Source of the DNA: Paenibacillus doosanensis
Lineage (GTDB): Bacteria; Bacillota; Bacilli; Paenibacillales; NBRC-103111
Direction: 5' to 3'
Assembly: GCF_025060755.1 (NCBI RefSeq)
Contig: NZ_JANYUY010000049.1
Coordinates: 1 to 61,449 of the forward strand
DNA length: 61,449 bases
This document shows, piece after piece, positions 17,623-25,482 of this stretch. A model generated the notes under the pieces. That model was not told the DNA's origin and searched no databases. It worked only from the letters and a program-made list of their open reading frames with translations. The position numbers were made by a program, and so were the translations under genes. Each line of letters opens with the position of its first letter. The stretch's first letter is position 1.

Positions 17623-18511
17623 ATTTGAAACCCCTCTTCGCTATAATTTCATCATAAACGACCTCAACCGCCTCCTGACTCCTATTGCAATGCAATCTGT
17701 AGACGGGAACCGTTGCGACCAGATTCTCGATTCTTTCGAGCGTCTTTAAGCCTAATCCGCTGTCGTAATAAGGCCTCTCGATTTGAGCGGTTAATTCGAA
17801 GATACTGTCCCTGGCATTCAACCGCTCTATCCTATTGCGTTCGGAACGCCGAATGAATACAACCGCCTTCAGGGGCACCCGGACATTCATGTTCAGATCC
17901 GTCTTCCCGCTCCATGGCGTCCCGAAGATATAGGGGATTCCTTCATAAAAGCGAATCGCGGGCTTATCGTCGTTGACGATCACAACGTCCTCGCCAAAAC
18001 GTTCCTTCCAAAGATTCGTATGCGTGGACTTGCCGATGCCGCTATTCGCCGAAAAGACAATCCCCTGATGCTCAAACGCCAGGGATGAGCCGTGCAGGAC
18101 GGCCCCCCCAAGCTGAGTTAACCGATTGCTGAAGGCAGCTCCCGTAAAAATATATTCCCAATCGGTCAACGAAAATATCGGATGATTTCGTCCTTTCCAT
18201 AGGTGAATCCGCACCTCGGAATAATCCCGGTTGTAATAGAATGCCGTCGCAAGCTTCCCCGTCTCTTGATCCCTTACATATCTGCATAATTGATGTTCGC
18301 TTGTACGAACGATGGTAGCGGATTTCACTTGCTCGATGATTTCGCCGGGCGGTTCCTCCACCTCGTCGCAGGCAACCGTCTGTAACCACATATCTCGATT
18401 TGTAAAAGCGTCATTTTTGTATGCGGACAACCGTTTATCAAAAAAGGAAGTATCGATCATCCCGCATTCCATATGGAGATCCGCTATCGTTACTTTGTTC
18501 ACGGCTTGCAT
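17600..18511 (-). CDS. HPr kinase-like peptide kinase
   Basis: A 303-residue protein with an HPrK/P-type C-terminal kinase fold. The P-loop SANSGIGKST lies at about residues 154-163, followed by VVIVNDDKPAIRF and the TPWSGKTDLN stretch typical of the lasso-cluster kinases (paeninodin PadeK type). Those kinases phosphorylate a serine of the precursor peptide. The N-terminal ~120 residues are an extra domain. Its ATG shares one base with the stop codon of the upstream peptide gene (TAATG), so the two are translationally coupled. The cluster lacks lasso cyclase and B2 protease genes. Confidence 0.8.
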   Translation of the reverse strand: MQAVNKVTIADLHMECGMIDTSFFDKRLSAYKNDAFTNRDMWLQTVACDEVEEPPGEIIEQVKSATIVRTSEHQLCRYVRDQETGKLATAFYYNRDYSEVRIHLWKGRNHPIFSLTDWEYIFTGAAFSNRLTQLGGAVLHGSSLAFEHQGIVFSANSGIGKSTHTNLWKERFGEDVVIVNDDKPAIRFYEGIPYIFGTPWSGKTDLNMNVRVPLKAVVFIRRSERNRIERLNARDSIFELTAQIERPYYDSGLGLKTLERIENLVATVPVYRLHCNRSQEAVEVVYDEIIAKRGFKYETGKRF

Positions 18512-18612
18512 TAAAAGTCTTCCCCATCCCCTAGTCCTCCCGAAAGGGAGCAGATGTTGGTAAGTTCATACTCTTCAATTTCTATTTGCGGCTTTTCATA
18601 TTGCTTCTTCAA
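18511..18612 (-). CDS. putative RiPP precursor peptide (lasso-like leader)
   Basis: 33 codons from a TTG at 18612, preceded by AAGGGAGG at 8-base spacing. An in-frame ATG at 18636 would give 41 residues but has no site. The peptide begins KKQYEKPQIEIEEYELT, with the Y-x-x-P arrangement of Firmicute lasso-peptide leaders that bind PqqD-like proteins. It ends NICSLSGGLGDGEDF. Only Thr18, Ser22 and Ser24 could be phosphorylated, and the C-terminus is Phe. The stop overlaps the kinase start. No usual 7-9-residue lasso ring fits convincingly. Function is inferred from leader and context. Confidence 0.65.
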   Translation of the reverse strand: MKKQYEKPQIEIEEYELTNICSLSGGLGDGEDF

Positions 18613-18638
18613 CTTCGAAACCTCCCTTCTTTCCATGA

Positions 18639-19080
18639 TTACGGCATCGTGCCCGAGACTACGCTTCGGCTGTAGATGACCGTCTCGGCGCCTGCGCTAT
18701 CCTTGTAAACCAGATACGCTCTTGCGTACCAGGTTTCGCCTGAATTCACTTTTGTCTTGTTCATCATATACTGCCCCGTTTCCGTCGGTCCGCTGGATTT
18801 GGCCCGCAAGACACCTGCGCTGCTAAATGGGTTTCCAGACCGGGTATTCCGTGGTCAGATCAATATCATTGCCCAGCCTATAGTGCGCTTTCAAATCATT
18901 GCGAACAAGGTTAAGCTCACTCGCCGTTGTGATGACATAAGGATTCTCCTCCGTACCGGCCCCAGAGGCAAAGCCCGAGGCCCACGCCTTCCCGTCTGCA
19001 AATAGCACGAACGTTAGCGCCGCGAAAAAAAATAGAAGCGCTAACCTGCTTAGTCCAGACTTCTTATTCCAGGTATACAA
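18639..19080 (-). pseudogene. decayed GLUG-type surface protein gene
   Basis: A TTG at 19080 with AAGGAG nine bases upstream opens a frame encoding a signal peptide (LALLFFFAALTFVLFADGKAWA), then GTEENPYVITTASELNLV and IDLTTEYPVWKPI, the start of a GLUG-like repeat. It stops at 18823. The adjacent +1 frame continues to a stop at 18639 with SGETWYARAYLVYKDSAG and ETVIYSRSVV, which looks like the extreme C-terminus of a long surface protein. The simplest reading is one large internal deletion with a frameshift. It is the first gene of the peptide-cassette transcript. Confidence 0.65.
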
Positions 19081-19124
19081 ATGACTCGGCTCCTTTACTT
19101 CTGACCTATTTATCCTTACCGAAA

Positions 19125-19130
19125 ATTATA
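19125..19130 (-). promoter_or_regulatory. -10 box (TATAAT) of the peptide cassette, weak -35
   Basis: A perfect TATAAT on the minus strand at 19130-19125, with only TACTTT at the -35 position (17-base spacing). A weak -35 box together with the palindrome at 19155-19174, centred near -46, is the pattern of an activator-dependent promoter. Confidence 0.5.
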
Positions 19131-19154
19131 ATCACGAATGGAGACAAAAAGTAA

Positions 19155-19174
19155 GTAGACACTTATATGTCTAC
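19155..19174. promoter_or_regulatory. candidate response-regulator operator (20-bp palindrome)
   Basis: GTAGACA, six bases, TGTCTAC. It sits immediately upstream of the cassette promoter, at the position expected of an activator. The half-site TATATGTCT recurs at 21429-21437, upstream of the sensor kinase gene. The LuxR-type regulator at 19420-20049 is the obvious candidate ligand. Confidence 0.55.
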
Positions 19175-19192
19175 CTGCCGCCCGTTTGGTCA

Positions 19193-19371
19193 GGAACCAA
19201 TCCCCCAAAAGTGACGTGATGCTCTGAAGCTTATTCCGTCCGCATCCAGCCTAAGCTGGATCGGCGTCTAACCATTCCTCTGGGATCGTTCTATGGGTAG
19301 ACATTCCTTTCGGGGGTGCCCACGGATTTCCACAGGATATGGCTGCGCTTCATTTCCTAAACAATAAAAAA
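19193..19371. repeat. terminator-associated dispersed repeat, copy A (interrupted)
   Basis: ACCAATCCCCCAAA at about 19198 and TCCACAGGATATGGCTGCGC...ATTTCCTAAACAA at 19329-19365 match the contiguous copy at 38205-38265. Here the two halves are separated by about 110 bp. It abuts a hairpin terminator, as do the other copies. Confidence 0.6.
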
Positions 19372-19404
19372 CTGCTCATTGGGATGAGCCCAAGAGCAGT
19401 TTTT
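19366..19404 (-). terminator. terminator of the two-component operon
   Basis: AAAAACTGCTC pairs with GAGCAGTTTTT, with an inner TTGGG/CCCAA pairing, and T6 on the minus strand. It begins about 15 nt after the response-regulator stop at 19420. The A-rich side also allows plus-strand function. Confidence 0.85.
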
Positions 19405-19419
19405 CACGGTTGTTTTCAT

Positions 19420-20049
19420 TTACGGGTCAAGCAAGCCCCATTTTTTGCATTTCTCGGCTAATTCCAGGCTCGACTTCTCCCAACGAAATTTTTTCATGAT
19501 TCTCCCGACATGCTTTTTCACGGCCGCCAGGCTGACACTAAGCTCCACCGAAATTTGATACTGCGTTTTCCCGTCCAGGATGGCCCGTAACAGGCTGCAG
19601 TCCCCGTCGCTGAGCATGCTTCGCTTTTTTTCATAGACGAGCTTTCTGAGACGATCGCCGTATTTGGACGACTTGTTTTGATAAGCAAGGAGAATGACCT
19701 CGGGCAGTTGCTCGAAATCGTATTTATACACATAATCGTAAGCCCCGTTCAGAAACGCTTCATTAAAAATCTCGTCATCTTGATCCAGCGAGCTCAGCAT
19801 AATGACTTTGACGTAAGGAAACTGAACGGTAATATCCAGCGCTGCGTCCAGCCCCGACGCCTTGGAATCATTCAAGATAATATCCATGATCACAATATCG
19901 GCGTGTTCGTTACGAAGCAGCGTGAAGCATTCTTGAATCGTAGACACGCAGGAAAACAAATCGATTTGTTCATGCCCGGCCAAAAATTGCTGCAGCCCGC
20001 TTCTCCATTCTTGATCATCCTCGACATACATTGCCCTGATCCGATCCAT
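19420..20049 (-). CDS. response regulator, receiver plus LuxR-type HTH
   Basis: 209 residues. The receiver domain has MYVEDDQEWR at the N-terminus, the phospho-acceptor Asp in DIVIMDIILND and the conserved Lys in YDYVYKYDFEQLP. The C-terminal HTH contains LLRAILDGKTQYQISVELSVS and AAVKKHVGRIMKKF. It follows the sensor kinase by 9 bp and so forms a two-component system. Its location next to the peptide cassette and the palindrome at 19155-19174 suggest that it activates that cassette; this is inference. Confidence 0.88.
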   Translation of the reverse strand: MDRIRAMYVEDDQEWRSGLQQFLAGHEQIDLFSCVSTIQECFTLLRNEHADIVIMDIILNDSKASGLDAALDITVQFPYVKVIMLSSLDQDDEIFNEAFLNGAYDYVYKYDFEQLPEVILLAYQNKSSKYGDRLRKLVYEKKRSMLSDGDCSLLRAILDGKTQYQISVELSVSLAAVKKHVGRIMKKFRWEKSSLELAEKCKKWGLLDP

Positions 20050-20058
20050 AGCACCACC

Positions 20059-21387
20059 TTAAACCGTTTGTCTTAAAGTCAGTATGACCGTAGTTCCTTG
20101 GCCCGGCGCACTTCTGATCTCCACCTTGCCTCCATGCGCCTCCATAACTCGTTTGACATGATACATCCCCAAGCCGAAATGCTCCCTCGTTCGATGCTTC
20201 GTAGAGAAGAAGGGCTCGAAGACATTGTGCAGCTGCACGCTGTTCATGCCTGGGCCGGTATCGCCGATAGAAAGCAGAACCTTCCTTCTCCGGCTTTCAG
20301 TCTTGATCCGAAGGGTCCCTTCCCCCTCCATCGCTTCGATTGCATTGTTGCATATATTGAGTATACACTCCGAAAGGAGCTGTCTATCCACAGGCAGCAT
20401 GAGAGTCCTGTAGCATTTGTCCACGCGAATATTCGAGAAGGCCTTACAGATGTCCACAATTTCATCCAAGATGATGGCCAGGTCATGCCTCTCTTTATGT
20501 AATTCCGTCTTGTCGCTCACCGCACGTGAAATAGTGGCCATCGTCTTCATCATGGCTTCATGGGTCGTTAACAGATTGTCTACCATCGGTTCTATCTCTT
20601 CATAGCGCTTCATGGTCAGGCTCTTTCGGATGTTGAGTGCATTCAGTTTAATTTTCCCGATCGAATTTTTCAACGAATGATGAATGATTGCTGTGCCGAC
20701 ATGAACCGTCCGGATGGACTTTCGCTGCAGCCCCAAAAAAGCTCCCCTAAGATATAAAATAAGAAGAAGCAGGATGCTTCCGACACATAGGTAAGGGATG
20801 AAAATCAAGATCCGGTCGCCCATCACAGAGGACGAAAAATGATACACATTTAAAATCGTTACAGGAACCAAAAACATCAAAGCTATCGCGATATGATGCG
20901 CGCGCTTCCGCGAATCTTTCTCCATGACGACGGGACGAATCGCTAACCACCAAACAGCCAGCACGTATACAAGCCCCCACGCGGAAATAAACGCCGTATT
21001 CAATTTATTTACGGACAGATCCGTCTGAATCAGCAAAGTCATCCAAAGCGGCACGCTTAATGCGCCTAGCATCCACTTGTCCTTCCTCATATAGTTATTG
21101 TAAATGAGGTAAAAGACAAGGATCGCATAATACGGAAATGTACTGATGAAAAAATTAAGGGTTCCCGTCAGAAGATTCATCGAATCGATCATAAAAGCGC
21201 TGCCATGATGAGTCAGCGAGGGGACGATCCGCTTCTCTAAAATAATCTGCGGTCCGACCAGCCCGGTGCAAAAAATAATCGCAGTCGTCCAGAAGATAAG
21301 CCGGTTCCTTCTATGCTTTATGCTTAAATAAATACCAAGGGTCGTTAAGCTTACAAACATGAACAAAAATGTTAAATAGAACAGCAT
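20059..21387 (-). CDS. membrane sensor histidine kinase
   Basis: 442 residues. The N-terminal ~230 residues are hydrophobic with six or more predicted helices (MLFYLTFLFMFVSLTTLGIYL onward) and no periplasmic sensor loop of note. The phospho-acceptor region is IIHHSLKNSIGKIKLNALN. The ATP-binding domain shows the N box (ECILNICNNAIEAM), G1 (SIGDTGPGM) and G2 (HFGLGMYHVKRVMEAHGG). It resembles quorum- or bacteriocin-linked kinases with polytopic sensors. RBS GGAAGGG precedes the ATG. The ligand may be a peptide product of the adjacent cassette, but the sequence does not show this. Confidence 0.85.
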   Translation of the reverse strand: MLFYLTFLFMFVSLTTLGIYLSIKHRRNRLIFWTTAIIFCTGLVGPQIILEKRIVPSLTHHGSAFMIDSMNLLTGTLNFFISTFPYYAILVFYLIYNNYMRKDKWMLGALSVPLWMTLLIQTDLSVNKLNTAFISAWGLVYVLAVWWLAIRPVVMEKDSRKRAHHIAIALMFLVPVTILNVYHFSSSVMGDRILIFIPYLCVGSILLLLILYLRGAFLGLQRKSIRTVHVGTAIIHHSLKNSIGKIKLNALNIRKSLTMKRYEEIEPMVDNLLTTHEAMMKTMATISRAVSDKTELHKERHDLAIILDEIVDICKAFSNIRVDKCYRTLMLPVDRQLLSECILNICNNAIEAMEGEGTLRIKTESRRRKVLLSIGDTGPGMNSVQLHNVFEPFFSTKHRTREHFGLGMYHVKRVMEAHGGKVEIRSAPGQGTTVILTLRQTV

Positions 21388-21428
21388 GCCCTTCCGCCTT
21401 TAGCTGAAATCAATGGTTACCTACAGTA

Positions 21429-21437
21429 TATATGTCT
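21429..21437. promoter_or_regulatory. half-site TATATGTCT upstream of the sensor kinase
   Basis: Matches one arm plus centre of the 20-bp palindrome at 19155-19174, about 45 bp upstream of the kinase start. It would allow autoregulation of the two-component operon. Confidence 0.3.
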
Positions 21438-21569
21438 TAGCCCGTAAAGGCTAGGTATAGGTTCGTCCGGCATGTTCTCAACAAAAAGATGACGAACCGG
21501 GGCTTTTTTTGTTACAATTTTAAATGGACTCTTATGCGGATCACATCAATAAGGATTGGAGGGGAAACT

Positions 21570-21947
21570 ATGGGAAGCTTTCATCGCAGTCGTCGCTGGG
21601 TCGTTCTGGTCTGGTTTGTCGTAGGCCTGGTACTGTTCCCGTTAACTCCGCCCATCTCGCAGAACGTTACCTTCGAACAAAATGTGCTGAGTCCGTTCAA
21701 CGAAACTCCAGCCTTTATGCGGGTTGCGCCCGAATCGTTCAAAATTACCGTTCCCGCTCTCCCTCCCCCGATCCCTTGGCACGAACAAGAACATCGTCCC
21801 GATCCGTGTTATCTGCTTTTGCTGGTGATTTATATCATTTTCTTACATTCCAAAATACCCAAAATTCTTAAGAAGGTCGTGCTTGCTCCGTTGAAATACA
21901 CCTCGGATTACGTGGCATTTGCTTATTCGTTCCCGACAGCAAGATAG
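21570..21947 (+). CDS. hypothetical membrane protein
   Basis: 125 residues from the ATG at 21570, which has GGAGGGG six bases upstream; the frame is open from 21489. There are two hydrophobic segments (VVLVWFVVGLVLFPL and CYLLLLVIYIIFL) separated by a proline-rich linker (VPALPPPIPWHEQEH). I do not recognise the family. It precedes the yitT-like gene by 31 bp and may be co-transcribed with it. Confidence 0.6.
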   Translation: MGSFHRSRRWVVLVWFVVGLVLFPLTPPISQNVTFEQNVLSPFNETPAFMRVAPESFKITVPALPPPIPWHEQEHRPDPCYLLLLVIYIIFLHSKIPKILKKVVLAPLKYTSDYVAFAYSFPTAR

Positions 21948-21978
21948 GAAGAATAAGCGTAAGAAGAGGGGATTTTCA

Positions 21979-22875
21979 ATGACTAATATTCCGGTTTCGA
22001 ATGAACAAACGACAGCTCAGCATCAAAAAGTAACCCGCACCAAATTTATGCAGCGCATCTTTTTTATGTTCTTCGGCGCGGCGTTCTTCTCGTTAGGTCT
22101 GGAAGTATTTCTGGTTCCGAACCATATTATCGACGGCGGCATTGTAGGTATTTCGATTATTTTATCGCACTTGTCCAACATTCCGTTAGGGATCTTCCTG
22201 GTGCTGCTCAATCTGCCGTTTCTGATGATCGGCTACAAGCAAATCGGAAAAACGTTCGCCTTATCGACGCTGTTCTCGGTTCTGATCATGTCTCTGGGCA
22301 GCTCGCTGCTCCATTCGATCAAGCCGTTCACGCTGGACCCGCTGCTCGCGGCCGTATTCGGAGGCATCATTCTGGGGATCGGCGTCGGCCTCGTCATTCG
22401 TTCGGGCGGCTCGCTCGACGGGACGGAGATTGTCGCCATTCTGTTCAGCAAAAAGACGCCGTTCTCGGTCGGCGAAATCGTGATGTTTTTCAACCTGTTT
22501 ATTCTTAGCAGCGCCGGCTTCGTCTTCGGCTGGGACCATGCGATGTACTCGCTGATTGCCTATTACATCGCTTTTAAAATGATCGATATTACGATTGAAG
22601 GTTTGGATCAATCCAAATCGGTATGGATCATCAGTGATCACTCGGAAACGATCGGGCAGGCGATCACGTTCCGGCTAGGCCGCGGCGTCACCTATTTGAA
22701 CGGGGAAGGCGCCTTTAGCGGAGATAACAAAAAAGTTATCTTTAGCGTCATTACGCGCCTGGAGGAAGCGAAGCTGAAATCGATCGTCGACGAGCACGAT
22801 CCGAACGCCTTCCTGGCGATCGGCAACATTCACGATGTGAAGGGCGGCCGCTTCAAGAAAAAAGACATCCACTAA
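21979..22875 (+). CDS. YitT family membrane protein
   Basis: A 298-residue YitT/DUF161-DUF2179 protein. Five to six hydrophobic helices (FFMFFGAAFFSLGLEVFLVP, SIILSHLSNIPLGIFLVLLN, GGIILGIGVGLVIRSGG) are followed by a cytoplasmic C-terminal domain (WIISDHSETIGQAITFRLGRG, VIFSVITRLEEAKLKSIVDE). The family is widespread in Firmicutes, often in several copies; a transport role is presumed but not established. The start at 21979 follows AGAGGGG. A terminator lies just downstream. Confidence 0.9.
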   Translation: MTNIPVSNEQTTAQHQKVTRTKFMQRIFFMFFGAAFFSLGLEVFLVPNHIIDGGIVGISIILSHLSNIPLGIFLVLLNLPFLMIGYKQIGKTFALSTLFSVLIMSLGSSLLHSIKPFTLDPLLAAVFGGIILGIGVGLVIRSGGSLDGTEIVAILFSKKTPFSVGEIVMFFNLFILSSAGFVFGWDHAMYSLIAYYIAFKMIDITIEGLDQSKSVWIISDHSETIGQAITFRLGRGVTYLNGEGAFSGDNKKVIFSVITRLEEAKLKSIVDEHDPNAFLAIGNIHDVKGGRFKKKDIH

Positions 22876-22883
22876 AGCGCAGG

Positions 22884-22917
22884 ACAGCTCCGGGTTCATT
22901 CCCGGGGCTGTTTTTTT
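22884..22917 (+). terminator. terminator of the yitT-like gene
   Basis: ACAGCTCCGGG, a short loop, CCCGGGGCTGT, then T7; nine bases after the stop at 22875. Confidence 0.9.
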
Positions 22918-23077
22918 GGGGCGTTGCACTGACTGCGCCGCGGCGTATGAACAACGCAAAAAAAGGAACGGAATCGCCGCGTGAAGCGGACGACCGTCCC
23001 TTTCCAGTTCGGATTTTCCATCCTTTGCCGATCATTATACACCGGAATATGGAAAAGTAAAGCGCTATCGGCCAGCT

Positions 23078-23281
23078 TTATTTTCCAAGCTGCCTGCGTA
23101 CCGTGACCGTTTCTCCGCCGATTCCCCAATTATCGGTATCGACCTCGTCGATGACGACGACCGTCGTTTGCGGATTTTTCCCCATCACATCCGCCAGCAG
23201 CTGTGTGACTCCGCGGATTAGCTCCGCTTTTTTCTCCGGCGTTACGTGTTCCTTCGTAATCTTAATGTTGACGTAAGGCAT
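23078..23281 (-). CDS. 4-oxalocrotonate tautomerase family protein
   Basis: A 67-residue tautomerase with the catalytic N-terminal proline exposed after Met removal (PYVNIKITKEHVTPEKKAEL) and the family's VVVIDEVDTDNWGIGGE segment. Members ketonise or enolise dicarboxylic or aromatic-breakdown intermediates. The ATG has AAAGGAG upstream and lies inside the end of the MFS gene, so the two are translationally coupled. The substrate is unknown. Confidence 0.9.
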   Translation of the reverse strand: MPYVNIKITKEHVTPEKKAELIRGVTQLLADVMGKNPQTTVVVIDEVDTDNWGIGGETVTVRRQLGK

Positions 23282-24455
23282 TGTCGCGATCTCTCCTTTG
23301 TTTATCGTATCGCAATCCGGTTAAGAGCAGGCAGCCTCCCGCCAGGACGACGGCCGCCGCTCCGAGAAGCGCTCCGTTGTAATCGCCGGTCAGCGAAAAC
23401 AACGCGCCGGCTCCTGCAGGCCCGAGCATTTGACCGGTGCCGTATACGGCGGTTAATATGCCGATGACCCGGCTGCTGCGGTTCGGGCTCATCTGCCTCC
23501 CCAGCGTCGCGGCCAGCGTAGTGATGCCCATGAAGGTAGCCCCGAATAACAAGGCGCTGATCACGAAGCCGCCCGGAGCGCTCCACCAGGCCGGAAGCGC
23601 GATGCCCGCCGCCTGCAGCAGCATCGACCACAGCAGCGTCCTCACGAAGCCGAGCTTCTTGGCCAGCGAGGACCACAGGATGCAGGAAGGCGCGGCCGCG
23701 GCGCCGACCAGCACCCATACCCAGATCGAATGTCCGGCAAATCCGGGGATTTGGTCCGCAATGGCGACGATGAACGTGCCCGTCACGATGTAGCCGAGCC
23801 CTTCCAGGCCGTACGAGGCGATCAGCCATGGCAGCCAGCGAGCGGGCGGCGCGGCGGCGGAATCCGATGCGGTTCTGCCCGCGCCGCTTGCGGACTCTCC
23901 CTCCTGAACCCACATCCAAGCGAACACGGCGCCGACCGCGCTGAACAAGCCGAGCCCGATCCATGCGCCTTGCCAGCTTCCCAAGCGGGCAAACAGCGGA
24001 GTGAGCAAACCGCTGGCCAGAATGCCAGCGCCGACACCGCCGTAAAACAGGCCGGACCAAGCCGTCTTTCCTTTGGCTGCCAGCACATCCAGCACCATAG
24101 CGGAAGCAAGCACGAAGACGAAGGCGCTCACGATCCCGGATGCGAAGCGCAGCGCAAACCATACAGAGGGCAAATGAGTCAGCCCCATCGCTGCCGTCGT
24201 CAGCACGCTTGCCGTCAGGCCGATTCTATAATAGAGCGCCCGTCTGCCGTGCCACGGAATCACTCCAGCCAGCAGCGCTCCGAGCATATAGCCCGCATAG
24301 TTGCTGGAAGCCAAATAGCCTGCGAAGGCGTCGGAGAAATGAAGCTCCTGCTGCATCAGCGGCAAAATCGGCGTGTAAGCGAAGCGGCCGACTCCCATCG
24401 CGATTGCCAATGCCCATATCCCGCCCGCCACTTGCCGCCGCGGCTGTCCTGTCAT
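23262..24455 (-). CDS. YbfB/YjiJ family MFS transporter
   Basis: A 397-residue, 12-helix MFS protein whose N-terminal IWALAIAMGVGRFAYTPILPLMQ is the signature of the YbfB/YjiJ family. The YASSNYAGYMLGALL-like second helix and the LGPAGAGALFSL motif near the C-terminus fit as well. The ATG at 24455 is chosen from four closely spaced ATG/ATC codons because GGGGGG lies nine bases before it. It is divergent from the LysR gene at 24625, which probably controls it together with the overlapping tautomerase gene. The substrate is unknown. Confidence 0.85.
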   Translation of the reverse strand: MTGQPRRQVAGGIWALAIAMGVGRFAYTPILPLMQQELHFSDAFAGYLASSNYAGYMLGALLAGVIPWHGRRALYYRIGLTASVLTTAAMGLTHLPSVWFALRFASGIVSAFVFVLASAMVLDVLAAKGKTAWSGLFYGGVGAGILASGLLTPLFARLGSWQGAWIGLGLFSAVGAVFAWMWVQEGESASGAGRTASDSAAAPPARWLPWLIASYGLEGLGYIVTGTFIVAIADQIPGFAGHSIWVWVLVGAAAAPSCILWSSLAKKLGFVRTLLWSMLLQAAGIALPAWWSAPGGFVISALLFGATFMGITTLAATLGRQMSPNRSSRVIGILTAVYGTGQMLGPAGAGALFSLTGDYNGALLGAAAVVLAGGCLLLTGLRYDKQRRDRDNALRQH

Positions 24456-24528
24456 GATCATCATCCCCCCGATTACACCGGCGAGGCCGTCGGCCCGCCA
24501 TTCTCCCTATAATCATATACGATGCTTT

Positions 24529-24581
24529 GTCATCTGGTATAATACATAATAAAGATTCCACCCATCACTAAAACAGATGAC
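24529..24581. promoter_or_regulatory. divergent control region with long inverted repeat
   Basis: GTCATCTG (24529-24536) and CAGATGAC (24574-24581) form 8-bp inverted arms flanking a TATAAT at about 24538. They lie between the divergent MFS and LysR genes, so they are candidate LysR-binding sites. Confidence 0.35.
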
Positions 24582-24624
24582 AGATTAACTTAAATCGTTA
24601 TTCATTGTTAAGGAGGCGGCCTCT

Positions 24625-25482
24625 ATGGACCTGCATGCTTTGAAAATATTTCAAACCGTCACACAAACCGGCAGCATCACCCGCGCGGCGCAGGAGCTGA
24701 ACTATGCCCAATCGAATGTGACGACCAAAATTCAACAGCTGGAGCAGCATTTTCAGACGGCTTTGTTTTACCGTCATAACCGCGGCATCACGCTCACGGC
24801 CAAAGGACGGACGCTGCTTGACTATACCGAGCGGATTTTCCAGCTGATCGAGGAATCCTCCAAGGCGATGCGCGACGAAGATACGCCGTCAGGCCCGCTC
24901 CGCATAGGCTCGATGGAGACGACCGCCGCCGTCAGGCTGCCGGATGCGCTCGCCCAATACCATCATCGGTATCCCGGCGTCGATTTAACCCTAGTGACCG
25001 GCCCTACCGAGCAGCACCTGCACTCCGTGCTCCACTACGAGCTGGACGGCGCCTTCGTCGCCGGTCCGGTGGATCACCCCGAGCTAGCGCAGGAAACGGT
25101 GCTCCAGGAGGAGCTCGCGCTCATCACCGACGCCGCTCATCCGCCGATCGGCTCGGTGAAGGAGCTTCGCAATCGCACGCTGCTCGTCTTTCGCTCCGGC
25201 TGCTCCTATCGGGCCAAGCTGCAGCAATGGCTCCACCACGAAGGAGTGTATCCGGACAAAATGATGGAGTTCGGCTCGCTCGAAGCGATCCTCGGCTGCG
25301 TGCGGGCAGGTCTCGGCATCAGCCTGCTTCCCTTATCCGTTGTGGAACGACAGGTCGCGGACGGAACGCTTCGGGTTCATCCGGCCAGCTATCCGTTCGC
25401 CCGGGTCGATACCGTGTTCATCCGCAGAAAGGATGCGCTGATGACCGCGGCGCTGCTCCGCTTCATCGAGTTGTTTCGTTAA
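24625..25482 (+). CDS. LysR family transcriptional regulator
   Basis: A 285-residue LysR-type regulator. The N-terminal winged HTH is LKIFQTVTQTGSITRAAQELNYAQSNVTTKIQQLE, and the effector domain begins about residue 90 (GPLRIGSMETTAAVRLPDAL). The start has AAGGAGG nine bases upstream. It is transcribed away from the MFS/tautomerase pair and is the likely regulator of those genes. The effector-domain sequence resembles the CysL/YwqM-type group, but the inducer cannot be inferred. Confidence 0.9.
   Translation: MDLHALKIFQTVTQTGSITRAAQELNYAQSNVTTKIQQLEQHFQTALFYRHNRGITLTAKGRTLLDYTERIFQLIEESSKAMRDEDTPSGPLRIGSMETTAAVRLPDALAQYHHRYPGVDLTLVTGPTEQHLHSVLHYELDGAFVAGPVDHPELAQETVLQEELALITDAAHPPIGSVKELRNRTLLVFRSGCSYRAKLQQWLHHEGVYPDKMMEFGSLEAILGCVRAGLGISLLPLSVVERQVADGTLRVHPASYPFARVDTVFIRRKDALMTAALLRFIELFR

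Noticed and set aside
15672-21387. A complete lasso-peptide cluster
   Set aside because: No asparagine-synthetase-like cyclase, transglutaminase-like B2 protease or ABC exporter is encoded here, so calling the product a lasso peptide is not supported.
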